A DNA stretch of 5,120 nt from Candidatus Nanohalarchaeota archaeon (GCA_030632385.1 DAOVUW010000060.1:1-5120); one strand, 5' to 3'. Positions 1 to 5,120 are shown, counted from the first letter of the stretch. Numbers and translations: made by a program. The notes: generated by a model from the letters alone, not told the origin.

Positions 1-12
1 CATATACAAACA

Positions 13-20
13 TATAAATA
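13..20 (+). promoter_or_regulatory. TATA box of the beta-helix surface protein gene
   Basis: TATAAATA lies with its centre about 25 bp upstream of the GTG at 42 and 34 bp upstream of the ATG at 51. Archaeal TATA boxes usually sit about 26 bp before the transcription start, so transcription would begin at or next to the GTG. No purine-rich BRE is obvious, and only 12 bases precede the box in this window. Confidence 0.5.
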
Positions 21-41
21 GTTTTTTGCTTTTTTGATATA

Positions 42-905
42 GTGAAAATTATGAATGAGAAAATATTTATTCTAAGTATAATTATGATGTACTTTTTAAT
101 ATTGCAGAATGTTAGTGCTACACCGACAAATATTATAACTTCGTGCACAACAATAGATAAGTCAGGAGACTATTATCTGACAGAAGATATTCTTGATTCA
201 AATGCATATATATGTATTAAAATAACAGCAAACAATGTGAGTTTATATTGCGACGGACATATAATTGATGGAATAGATAAATCAACGGCAACTTATGGAA
301 TATATTCATACAATAATAATACACTTATCCATAATTGTACTATCAGTGATTGGAAACAGGGCATCAAATATTTCAATGCAAATAGCGGTCATGTTCTGAA
401 TAACAAAATATATTCTAATATAAAAAATGGAATCATTTTAGTGGGAAGCAGTCATAATAAAATTGCTTATAATGAAATATATGATAATGATGTAGGGCTA
501 AGGTTTGAAGCTTCTTCAAACAACAATGAGATAAATGATAATAGAATAATGAACAACAACAAAGGCATTTCCATTACTGTGGGATGCACCAATCCTAACA
601 TAATATACAATAATTATATTTCCGGCAATGGCATTAATGTAGAAGATAAAGGAAGTACATTCTGGAATACACCAATTCTACCGGGACCAAACATAATCGG
701 TGGATTAAATATAAGTGGGAATTATTTTTCTGACTACGAGGGAATAGATGCAGATGGTAATGGATTTGGAGATACTCCTTATAATATCCTTGGCGGGAGC
801 AATCAGGATATAAATCCTCTGGCAATCCCGGAAGTCCCAACAATATTCCTCTCAATAGGCATGATGTTTTTATCTCTAATAAAGATGAAAAGGAAAATTA
901 ATTGA
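42..905 (+). CDS. Secreted NosD-like parallel beta-helix protein with PEF-CTERM-like sorting tail
   Basis: Probable cell-surface protein of 287 residues. Residues 1-26 form a signal peptide (basic start, hydrophobic core, likely cleavage after VSA). Residues 33-75 match the common archaeal surface-protein opening (SCTTIDKSGDYYLTEDI, then CIKI and NNVSLYCDG). From about 80 to 205 there are Asn/Ile-rich PbH1-type turns such as NGIILVGSSHNKIAYNEIY, as in NosD/CASH right-handed beta-helices. Residues 223-260 (NISGNYFSDY, DADGNGFGDTPY, then GG and NPL) form the usual NosD-repeat end, with an Asp-rich loop that may bind Ca2+. The tail PEVPT (263-267), a short hydrophobic stretch (268-280) and KMKRK (281-285) resemble PEF-CTERM archaeosortase signals. 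Several N-x-S/T sites could be glycosylated. The start is either GTG 42 (favoured by TATA spacing) or ATG 51; neither has a Shine-Dalgarno. The ligand or substrate is unknown; it may be adhesive or carbohydrate-binding. It converges with gatD and seems to be transcribed alone. Confidence 0.85.
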   Translation: MKIMNEKIFILSIIMMYFLILQNVSATPTNIITSCTTIDKSGDYYLTEDILDSNAYICIKITANNVSLYCDGHIIDGIDKSTATYGIYSYNNNTLIHNCTISDWKQGIKYFNANSGHVLNNKIYSNIKNGIILVGSSHNKIAYNEIYDNDVGLRFEASSNNNEINDNRIMNNNKGISITVGCTNPNIIYNNYISGNGINVEDKGSTFWNTPILPGPNIIGGLNISGNYFSDYEGIDADGNGFGDTPYNILGGSNQDINPLAIPEVPTIFLSIGMMFLSLIKMKRKIN

Positions 906-1033
906 TTCTCAGGCGACATATCTGACAATAACAAAAGATGTGCTGTCTGCCAATTATTTTAGTCCATAGAGAAATTCATGTCCTCAATGCAAGCGTTAAA
1001 TATCTTCATCAATAATTCAATCCTTGAACTAAT

Positions 1034-2341
1034 TTATGATTCGTCATCAACAATCTCACTCCGCTCGCTTATTTCCCCTGCAAAATTATTTAACATCATT
1101 TTTTTGATTTCATGCATATCCTTTGTCTGCGACAAAACCCATTTTAGTTTAATATAGGCTGTTTCACTAATCATGTCTTCTGCGTAAATTACACTGGTAT
1201 CTGCAATATGCCTTAAAGCAGAATAGACATAAGGATTTGTTCTGCCGTAGACTGTCTGGGTTGTCATGATTACAGGAATATTTAGTTTGGCGCATTTTTT
1301 GAAATATGGGAGAAAATTGTTTTCTCCTTTTGTGCATACATGACCCAGACCTGTTCCTTCAATAATAATTCCACAAGTTTTATTTTGAATAGCATAATCA
1401 ATTACAGAAGGGTTCAAATCAGGATATGTTTTTATCAGCATTACTTCCGGTCTTAAATTTCCAACAATCTTTGTTTGCAGATTGTTGTCTCTTTTTTTTG
1501 AGTTGGTTATGTTTTTTATTTTGCCGTCCTGCCATACATAAGCCACAGGGTTTTCATTTATTGATTTAAATGCATCCCTTCTTGAGCTGTGCATCTTTCT
1601 GGCTCTTGTTCCTTTTATTACTGAGCAATAGTTGTCGTCTGTGTTTGCGTGCATTACGCAGAATACGCCTGCAAAATTTCCGACAGCGATATGGCTTGCG
1701 CAGATGAGATTCATAAATGTGTCTGAACTTCCCCGGTCAGATGATCTCTGGGCGCCAACAATGCAGACTGGTTTTCCAATATCTTTTAAGATGAAAGATA
1801 ATGCAGATGCTGTGTATCCGAGCGTGTCTGTGCCGTGCATTATGATGACTCCGGCAATGTCTTTTCTCTTTAAGTTTAAAGCAATTTCTTTTGCAATTGT
1901 TTCCCAATGCTTTGGAGTCAGGTTTTCACTCATTTCGGAAAAGATTGTTTTTGCTTCTGGTTGGGCAATTTCCTTTAATTGAGGGACTTTTTCTTCCAGT
2001 TCTCTTGCAGTGAATTTTGCAATAACTGCTCCTGTTTTATAATCTATTTTGCTTGCAATTGTTCCGCCCGTTGAGATGAAAAGAATTTTTTGGTTGTTTT
2101 TGTCGGGTGTGTTTTCGGACTTTTTTATAGTTGTTGGAGTTTCATTTACATGCCCTGTTTTTTTGACAGTTGTGTTTTTATCTAAAATTAAGCCTGTTTT
2201 GTAGCCGTTTTCCATCCGGATACAGATTTCATTTTTTGCATCGTCCTCTTCTTTTGGCATTACAATTCCTTTTATTATTGTCGTCTTATTGTCTTTTTTT
2301 ATTTTGACTTCAATTGTATCATAAGGTTTTAGGGATTCCAT
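1034..2341 (-). CDS. gatD: Glutamyl-tRNA(Gln) amidotransferase subunit D
   Basis: GatD is the glutaminase/asparaginase-like subunit of the archaeal GatDE complex. It releases ammonia from an amide donor, and GatE uses that ammonia to convert Glu-tRNA(Gln) to Gln-tRNA(Gln) in the cytoplasm. From the ATG at 2341 the protein has 435 residues, the normal GatD size and longer than a plain asparaginase (about 330). Residues 1-65 form the small beta-rich N-terminal domain typical of GatD (KPYDTIEVKIKK, then IVMP). The type I/II asparaginase domain starts near 85: STGGTIAS holds the first catalytic Thr (T91), HGTDTLGY at 169-176 holds T171 and D172, and K249 in the RARKMHSS stretch is the likely catalytic Lys. 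GAQRSSDRGSSD (196-207) is another conserved block. An upstream ATG at 2404 would add 21 residues without family resemblance and overlap the divergent gene, so 2341 is chosen. The TATA element centred 27 bp upstream supports a leaderless start. gatE is not in the window. Confidence 0.96.
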   Translation of the reverse strand: MESLKPYDTIEVKIKKDNKTTIIKGIVMPKEEDDAKNEICIRMENGYKTGLILDKNTTVKKTGHVNETPTTIKKSENTPDKNNQKILFISTGGTIASKIDYKTGAVIAKFTARELEEKVPQLKEIAQPEAKTIFSEMSENLTPKHWETIAKEIALNLKRKDIAGVIIMHGTDTLGYTASALSFILKDIGKPVCIVGAQRSSDRGSSDTFMNLICASHIAVGNFAGVFCVMHANTDDNYCSVIKGTRARKMHSSRRDAFKSINENPVAYVWQDGKIKNITNSKKRDNNLQTKIVGNLRPEVMLIKTYPDLNPSVIDYAIQNKTCGIIIEGTGLGHVCTKGENNFLPYFKKCAKLNIPVIMTTQTVYGRTNPYVYSALRHIADTSVIYAEDMISETAYIKLKWVLSQTKDMHEIKKMMLNNFAGEISERSEIVDDES

Positions 2342-2364
2342 AATCAATAATAGAAGATTATGTT

Positions 2365-2372
2365 TATTAATA
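2365..2372. promoter_or_regulatory. Palindromic TATA element shared by divergent gatD and DUF3795 gene
   Basis: TATTAATA is its own reverse complement. Its centre is about 27 bp from the A of the gatD ATG (- strand) and about 22 bp from the A of the ATG at 2391 (+ strand). Both distances are near the archaeal TATA-to-start spacing, and neither gene has a Shine-Dalgarno. One element may therefore fire leaderless transcripts in both directions, or two overlapping boxes may exist. Positions are seen directly; promoter activity is inferred. Confidence 0.5.
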
Positions 2373-2390
2373 TTTCCTATATGTTTGGTC

Positions 2391-2735
2391 ATGAACAAAA
2401 ACATAAACCAAATTGGTTATTGTGGATTGTATTGCCCCGGATGTTATAAAATGAAGGTTTCAGAGGCGGCAAAAAGTTTGAAAAAGGAATTGGAAAAGGC
2501 GGAAACCAAAGGTGCTTTTTTTAAGGATAATTCAAAGCTCAATACTAGATTGGACAACTTGATTGAACTTCGTTGCACTAATTTTTGTCGTCAGGGTGGT
2601 GGAAAATATTTGTGCGAAATAAGGGAATGTTGCCTGAAAAAAGGTTTGAAAGGTTGTTGGGAATGTGGGGATTTCGAGGTATGTGAGAATTTAAAAGAGC
2701 AGTTTGTTGAGAATATAAGGAAGATAAGAAATTAA
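2391..2735 (+). CDS. DUF3795-type cysteine-rich protein, probable metal binder
   Basis: Small soluble protein of 114 residues from ATG 2391. It resembles the DUF3795 family common in archaea and anaerobic bacteria, whose function is not established. The signature opening GYCGLYCPGC gives C11, C15 and C18. The C-terminal half carries C62 and C66 (RCTNFC), C75, C80 and C81 (LCEIRECC), C89 and C92 (GCWEC) and C98. Eleven Cys in 114 residues suggest zinc or Fe-S binding; this is inference. Residues 22-40 are a charged helix (KKELEKAE). A TTG at 2385 would add only two residues. ATG 2391 is preferred because the TATA element lies about 22 bp before it, giving a leaderless mRNA. It is divergent from gatD and is followed by a hairpin, so it is probably monocistronic. 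No membrane segment or signal peptide is seen. Confidence 0.8.
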   Translation: MNKNINQIGYCGLYCPGCYKMKVSEAAKSLKKELEKAETKGAFFKDNSKLNTRLDNLIELRCTNFCRQGGGKYLCEIRECCLKKGLKGCWECGDFEVCENLKEQFVENIRKIRN

Positions 2736-2743
2736 CTTGAGAA

Positions 2744-2797
2744 TTACCCATGGCTTGCCATGAGGTAAAACAAGTATAATTACACTTTATTTTCCTT
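2744..2797 (+). terminator. Hairpin and T-rich tract after the DUF3795 gene
   Basis: Nine bases after the DUF3795 stop, the arms TTACC-CATGG (2744-2753) and CCATG-A-GGTAA (2758-2768) pair with a CTTG loop and a single bulged A, a 10-bp stem. A T-rich stretch TTTATTTTCCTT follows at 2786-2797. Archaeal termination depends mainly on T-rich tracts, so the latter may be the actual terminator, with the hairpin protecting or processing the 3' end. The stem is seen directly; its role is inferred. Confidence 0.4.
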
Positions 2798-2890
2798 AAT
2801 GCTCAAAATGATTATACTCTTAAAAATATTTAACTTTATGTTGATATCGTGTGGCTTGCTGTAAGGTTGAGAATGTTTAAAACAGTAATG

Positions 2891-2898
2891 TTTATATG
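2891..2898 (+). promoter_or_regulatory. TATA box of the ICMT-like/CPBP protease unit
   Basis: TTTATATG is centred about 25 bp before the ATG at 2920. It contains the ATG at 2896 that would otherwise be the longest start of the reading frame, which argues that 2896 is not used and that a leaderless transcript begins at or near 2920. Confidence 0.5.
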
Positions 2899-2919
2899 TA
2901 TTTTTCTTTTTCTATTGAT

Positions 2920-3261
2920 ATGAAAAAAAGTATATCTATCTCTCCAACTTCTAGCCCACCAACTTATTTTTTTTACTGCATTATTGCAGACATATTATTG
3001 TATTTTTTTGTTCCAGAAGCAAACCTTTTGAATTTTTCGTTTAATATCATAGGATTAATATGGATTGGTTTTGGAACCTACCTTATTATTTATTCATGGC
3101 TTTTGTTTAAGAAGCACGGCACTACTGAAAAATTTGAAAAATTAACATATCTTGTCGGGAAGAGTTTATATCGATATAGCAGAAATCCAATGTATCAACT
3201 TTCGGGAAAAAATACATTGAATATAGGAAAAGAGTGGGGCGCTGGATTTAGCTTTCAATAA
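2920..3261 (+). pseudogene. ICMT/PEMT-family methyltransferase, disrupted by internal deletion and frameshift
   Basis: The intact family (isoprenylcysteine carboxyl methyltransferase and relatives) are integral membrane enzymes of roughly 150-200 residues that methylate prenylcysteine or lipids using SAM. The open frame here gives 113 residues from ATG 2920. Membrane segments are at about 17-32 and 39-62. The family block FKKHGTT (63-69) and the SAM-site motif YRYSRNPMY (84-92) are present. After Y92 family resemblance stops, and the frame ends at TAA 3259-3261. In a different frame, 3201-3251 encodes FGKKYIEYRKRVGRWI plus TAG, which is the usual C-terminus of this family. The middle part, with the last helices and the Glu-rich catalytic/SAM region, is missing, so the junction is near 3196-3200. 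The 113-residue product is probably inactive. The deletion may be real or an assembly error. Start 2920 is chosen over 2896 because the latter lies inside the TATA box. It is upstream of, and probably cotranscribed with, the CPBP protease gene. Confidence 0.8.
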
Positions 3262-3265
3262 GGAG
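3261..3265 (+). promoter_or_regulatory. Shine-Dalgarno of the CPBP protease gene
   Basis: AGGAG lies 9 bases before the ATG at 3275. It is the only clear ribosome binding site before a gene in the window, which fits an internal gene of an operon rather than a leaderless first gene. Its first A is also the last base of the frameshifted upstream stop codon. Confidence 0.6.
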
Positions 3266-3274
3266 TCAAAGATT

Positions 3275-3727
3275 ATGAAAAGATTTGATTATAATGCTCT
3301 TATTTTCCCAATAGTAATAGGGGTTGTTTTGTATCTCATTAATTCTAATTTTCTTAAATTCCTGTTTGAATTTTATCCGCCTTCATTGGAATTAACATTT
3401 GGACGGGGCGGCTGGTGGCTTACACAACCAGCGTATATTAAGATTATTTATGTTGGATTTATTGCTCCGTTTATTGAGGAACTTGTTTTTAGAAAATTCA
3501 TGCTGGGTAGGTTCATTAGAGAGAAACAATTTGTGTTCTGGCTGATAGTCTCAAGTATTGTTTTTGGATTATGGCATATTGTTATTGGTTGGGGAATTCT
3601 CAAAGCGGTTGATATGTTTGTTGTTGGCATTATCTTTGGTTTGGTGTATAGAAAGTATGGATTTAAGGGAAGTCTATTATCGCATTTTGCGAATAATTGG
3701 GTTGCGTTGTGGTTTATGATTTTGTGA
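3275..3727 (+). CDS. CPBP-family intramembrane glutamic metalloprotease (CAAX protease/Rce1-like)
   Basis: Membrane protein of 150 residues with about five hydrophobic segments (roughly 8-31, 53-70, 85-104, 108-125, 134-150). The three family motifs are complete: EE-x3-R at E68, E69 and R73 (EELVFRKF); F-x3-H at F97 and H101 (FGLWH); and H-x3-N at H137 and N141 (HFANN). In the family these residues form the intramembrane active site. Rce1 removes the last three residues of prenylated CAAX proteins; other CPBP members act in bacteriocin maturation or immunity, or have unknown substrates. The protein is shorter than usual (about 200-300), apparently with few helices before the EE motif, but the catalytic core is intact. 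The start is ATG 3275, set by the AGGAG upstream. It sits 13 bp after the disrupted ICMT-like frame (23 bp after that gene's ancestral stop), so the two probably form an operon. The substrate cannot be named. Confidence 0.87.
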   Translation: MKRFDYNALIFPIVIGVVLYLINSNFLKFLFEFYPPSLELTFGRGGWWLTQPAYIKIIYVGFIAPFIEELVFRKFMLGRFIREKQFVFWLIVSSIVFGLWHIVIGWGILKAVDMFVVGIIFGLVYRKYGFKGSLLSHFANNWVALWFMIL

Positions 3728-3981
3728 TGCAAAGAGATTGTGTTTGCTTTAGGAAAAAAGAAATCTAACCAACGATATTAGCAGTATTGCCTTAGATGCA
3801 ATTATCAAAATAAAAATTCAAAACAAAATAATTATGTTTGAGTATATATTTGAAATTTTGATTAAAAAATAAACCGCAAAACTAAAACAAAATCGATAAC
3901 AAAAGATATATAAAACTCATAATACATATTCTATACATGTAAATAACAAGAAAAAAGACCAATAGAAGAGATTAAATATCG
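3728..3981. other. AT-rich intergenic region with no recognisable gene
   Basis: This stretch between the protease gene and the repeat-protein region is very AT-rich and broken by stops in all frames. No tRNA cloverleaf, CRISPR-like repeat or long hairpin was seen. Its main content is TATA-like elements, the best at 3907-3914 and a weaker TATATATTT at 3843-3851. Confidence 0.5.
3907..3914 (+). promoter_or_regulatory. TATA box upstream of the coiled-coil repeat gene
   Basis: TATATAAA predicts transcription starting around 3936-3938. That falls on an ATG at 3937 immediately followed by TAA, so a leaderless start there would be sterile. The mRNA would have a leader of about 85 bases before the ATG at 4021, unlike the leaderless genes elsewhere in the window. 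Confidence 0.4.
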
Positions 3982-4020
3982 TTTGAAGGCAATATTGTTT
4001 AGAGAGAATACTTTCAAAAA

Positions 4021-4350
4021 ATGAAAGGTAATAAAATAAAAAAATCTATGGATAAATCAAAAATACATTCAGATGCACAGACCAAGAATAAAATTAAAAA
4101 GAAGCAAGACTTTGTTAAAAAGGAAATAGTACTATCTGATGAACAACCACGCAGCAAGCTACAGAGTAACTATCCGGATAAAATCACAGAAATCGAGAAT
4201 ATAGAAAAATTAGTAGATGAATTGGGCTTGCATTTGAGTAAGCAAAATAAAAAACAATTCGATGAAATTCAAAAAACTATCAAAGAAGAGATTGTAATGT
4301 CAGATGTGCTGGAAAATAAAATAGATAAAAAATTAAAAATATTTGATTGA
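4021..4350 (+). CDS. Coiled-coil repeat protein, first open segment (109 residues, ends at TGA)
   Basis: Not recognised as a named family. The segment is highly charged, Lys/Glu-rich and almost free of Pro, Gly and aromatics, with heptad-like spacing (IENIEKLVDELGLHLS, then FDEIQKTI). That indicates a soluble alpha-helical coiled coil. There is no signal peptide or membrane segment. It covers unit 1 and the start of unit 2. The ATG at 4021 is doubtful as the original start: it corresponds to an internal Met of the repeat (FQKM, then DKIKK, in unit 4), and recognisable repeat sequence continues upstream through a TAG at 4000-4002. No good Shine-Dalgarno precedes it. The stop at 4348-4350 follows KLKIFD. 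In unit 3 the same motif continues as KLKIFDSYDDKF, so the TGA stands in place of Ser. The segment may be a real short product, but more likely it is part of a broken larger gene. Confidence 0.55.
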   Translation: MKGNKIKKSMDKSKIHSDAQTKNKIKKKQDFVKKEIVLSDEQPRSKLQSNYPDKITEIENIEKLVDELGLHLSKQNKKQFDEIQKTIKEEIVMSDVLENKIDKKLKIFD

Positions 4351-5120
4351 TATCAGTGCAAGATTACAGATATTGACAATATATTAAATAATAAGACCGC
4401 GCAAATATATGACTTGAACAAAAAATACACTCAAAAAACAGAGACAGAAAAAAAACTGATAGAGAAGCTCAAATCATTTGAAAGCAATATTGTTTCGAGG
4501 GAAGATTTGCAGAAATTGAATGCAGCCATGCAGAAGATAATAGCAGATAAGATAAAGAAAACTATAGACGAATCGGACGCAGTCATGAGAGAAGAGAACA
4601 AAAATCAATTTGATGAACTTCAAAAATCAATCGAAAAAAAAATTGCAATGTCTGATTTGTTAGAAAATAGAATAAATGAAAAATTAAAAATATTTGATTC
4701 TTACGATGATAAATTTACAGAAATTAATAAGATATTGGAAAGCAAAACCGTGCAAATAAATGGATTCTCTAAAACAGAAAAAAAGTTGACAAACAAGTTG
4801 GAATTGCTTGAAAATGAAATTATTCCGAAAGAAGAGTTGCAGAATGCGACAGAAGACAAAATAAAAAAAGCAATAGAAGAATCAAAAACCCATTTGGATA
4901 CACAGAACAATAACCGATTTGAAAATATTCAAAACTTTGTTAAAAAAGAAATCACAATGCAAATCAATGGATTTTCTAAAAAAGAAAAAAAGCTGACAGA
5001 TAAATTAGAATTACTTCAAAATACAATTATTTCAAAAGACGACTTTCAGAAAATGACAGACGACAAAATAAAGAAAGTTGTGGATGAATCAAAAACAAAT
5101 TTGGATGAACAGAGCAAGAA
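4351..5120 (+). pseudogene. Coiled-coil repeat protein, continuation after the in-frame TGA, runs off the window
   Basis: The same frame as 4021-4350 stays open for 256 codons after the TGA and leaves the window without a stop. It continues unit 2 (YQCKITDIDNILNNKTAQI), then holds units 3 and 4 and the start of unit 5. The composition is Lys/Glu/Asp/Asn-rich and helical, with heptads such as KTEKKLTNKLELLENEI; a structural, filament-like or scaffold role is possible but unproven. If translated separately, the first in-frame ATG is 4528 and TTG 4414 is an alternative; neither has a convincing ribosome binding site. Continued purity of the repeat pattern suggests the break is recent, or is a sequencing error. 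Alternatively, stop readthrough could join both parts, although nothing in the sequence shows this. Confidence 0.6.

Larger units (their letters stand above)
3982..5120 (+). repeat. Tandem array of about 100-residue coiled-coil repeat units
   Basis: All units are read in one frame. Remnant unit 0: 3982-4047 (FEGNIV, stop, REYFQKM, NKIKKS). Unit 1: 4048-4212, short and diverged. Unit 2: 4213-4563 (117 codons including a TGA). Unit 3: 4564-4872 (103 codons). Unit 4: 4873-5079 (69 codons). Unit 5: from 5080 to the edge. Each unit opens with [IVM]D/E-x-S-like residues (IDESDAV, IEESKTH, VDESKTN), has a QF/RF-x-x-[IL]Q segment, then KKLxxKLxLLE-type heptads, and ends in DKIKK. By eye, 3982-4020 matches 4477-4515 at 32 of 39 bases, and 4021-4088 matches 5053-5120 at 52 of 68 bases. 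The array continues past the window. Confidence 0.85.

Noticed and set aside
906..1033. Terminator or small RNA between the convergent beta-helix gene and gatD
   Set aside because: Only a short T-rich stretch (about 953-960) is present. There is no clear stem-loop or cloverleaf, which is too weak to list.
2342..2404. ATG 2404 as start of gatD
   Set aside because: The extra 21 residues do not look like GatD, the extension would overlap the divergent gene and its promoter, and MESLKPYDTIEV is a plausible GatD N-terminus.
2799..2864. Small hydrophobic frame MLKMIILLKIF... (21 residues) in the gap before the ICMT-like gene
   Set aside because: It is very short and in AT-rich DNA where hydrophobic codons arise by chance. 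It has no Shine-Dalgarno and only a weak TATA-like sequence upstream.
2896..2919. ATG 2896 as start of the ICMT-like gene
   Set aside because: It lies within the TATA box and would add only eight residues; ATG 2920 has leaderless spacing.
4000..4350. Pyrrolysine (TAG) or selenocysteine (TGA) recoding in the coiled-coil gene
   Set aside because: Both stops align with Ser in sister repeats, two different stop codons are involved, TGA terminates other genes normally, and no recoding element is recognised.
3982..5120. CRISPR array or mobile-element repeats
   Set aside because: The repeats are long, diverged and keep a coding frame with heptad-like helical character; there are no short identical repeats with unique spacers and no transposase.

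Overview
The window looks like AT-rich archaeal chromosomal DNA. The strongest marker is a full-length gatD, the subunit of the archaea-specific GatDE Glu-tRNA(Gln) amidotransferase. Several genes also have a TATA-like box about 22-28 bp upstream of their start codon with no Shine-Dalgarno sequence, as expected for archaeal leaderless mRNAs. A secreted NosD/parallel-beta-helix protein with a PEF-CTERM-like tail fits the same assignment. A DPANN archaeon or a euryarchaeon is possible; the sequence alone does not decide.

Layout: (1) 1-905, a secreted beta-helix protein on the + strand behind a TATA box. (2) 1034-2341, gatD on the - strand, convergent with gene 1. (3) 2391-2735, a small Cys-rich DUF3795-type protein, divergent from gatD; the 49-bp gap between the two start codons holds one palindromic TATA element that could serve both. 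(4) 2736-2890, a short intergenic region with a strong hairpin. (5) 2920-3727, a two-gene + strand unit: an isoprenylcysteine methyltransferase (ICMT/PEMT)-like gene, then a CPBP/Rce1-type intramembrane protease. (6) 3728-3981, an AT-rich gap with a good TATA box. (7) 3982-5120 and beyond the edge, a tandem-repeat coiled-coil gene.

Two places do not read as ordinary intact genes. The ICMT-like gene runs normally to its RNPMY motif, then changes frame. The missing family C-terminus (FG..Y..Y....RWI and a stop) lies a few bases downstream in another frame, so an internal segment has apparently been deleted. The coiled-coil gene consists of roughly 100-residue repeats. It is interrupted by an in-frame TGA exactly where the next repeat has Ser, and its repeat homology continues upstream of the apparent ATG through an in-frame TAG, also at a Ser position. 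Both are most simply explained as gene decay or as assembly error; TGA is an ordinary stop elsewhere in the window.

Functionally, the ICMT-like and CPBP genes are the neighbours most likely to have worked together. In eukaryotes, the Rce1 protease and ICMT methyltransferase act in sequence on prenylated CAAX proteins. Here the pairing is suggestive only, because both families are broad and the methyltransferase looks broken. The other genes show no obvious joint pathway.
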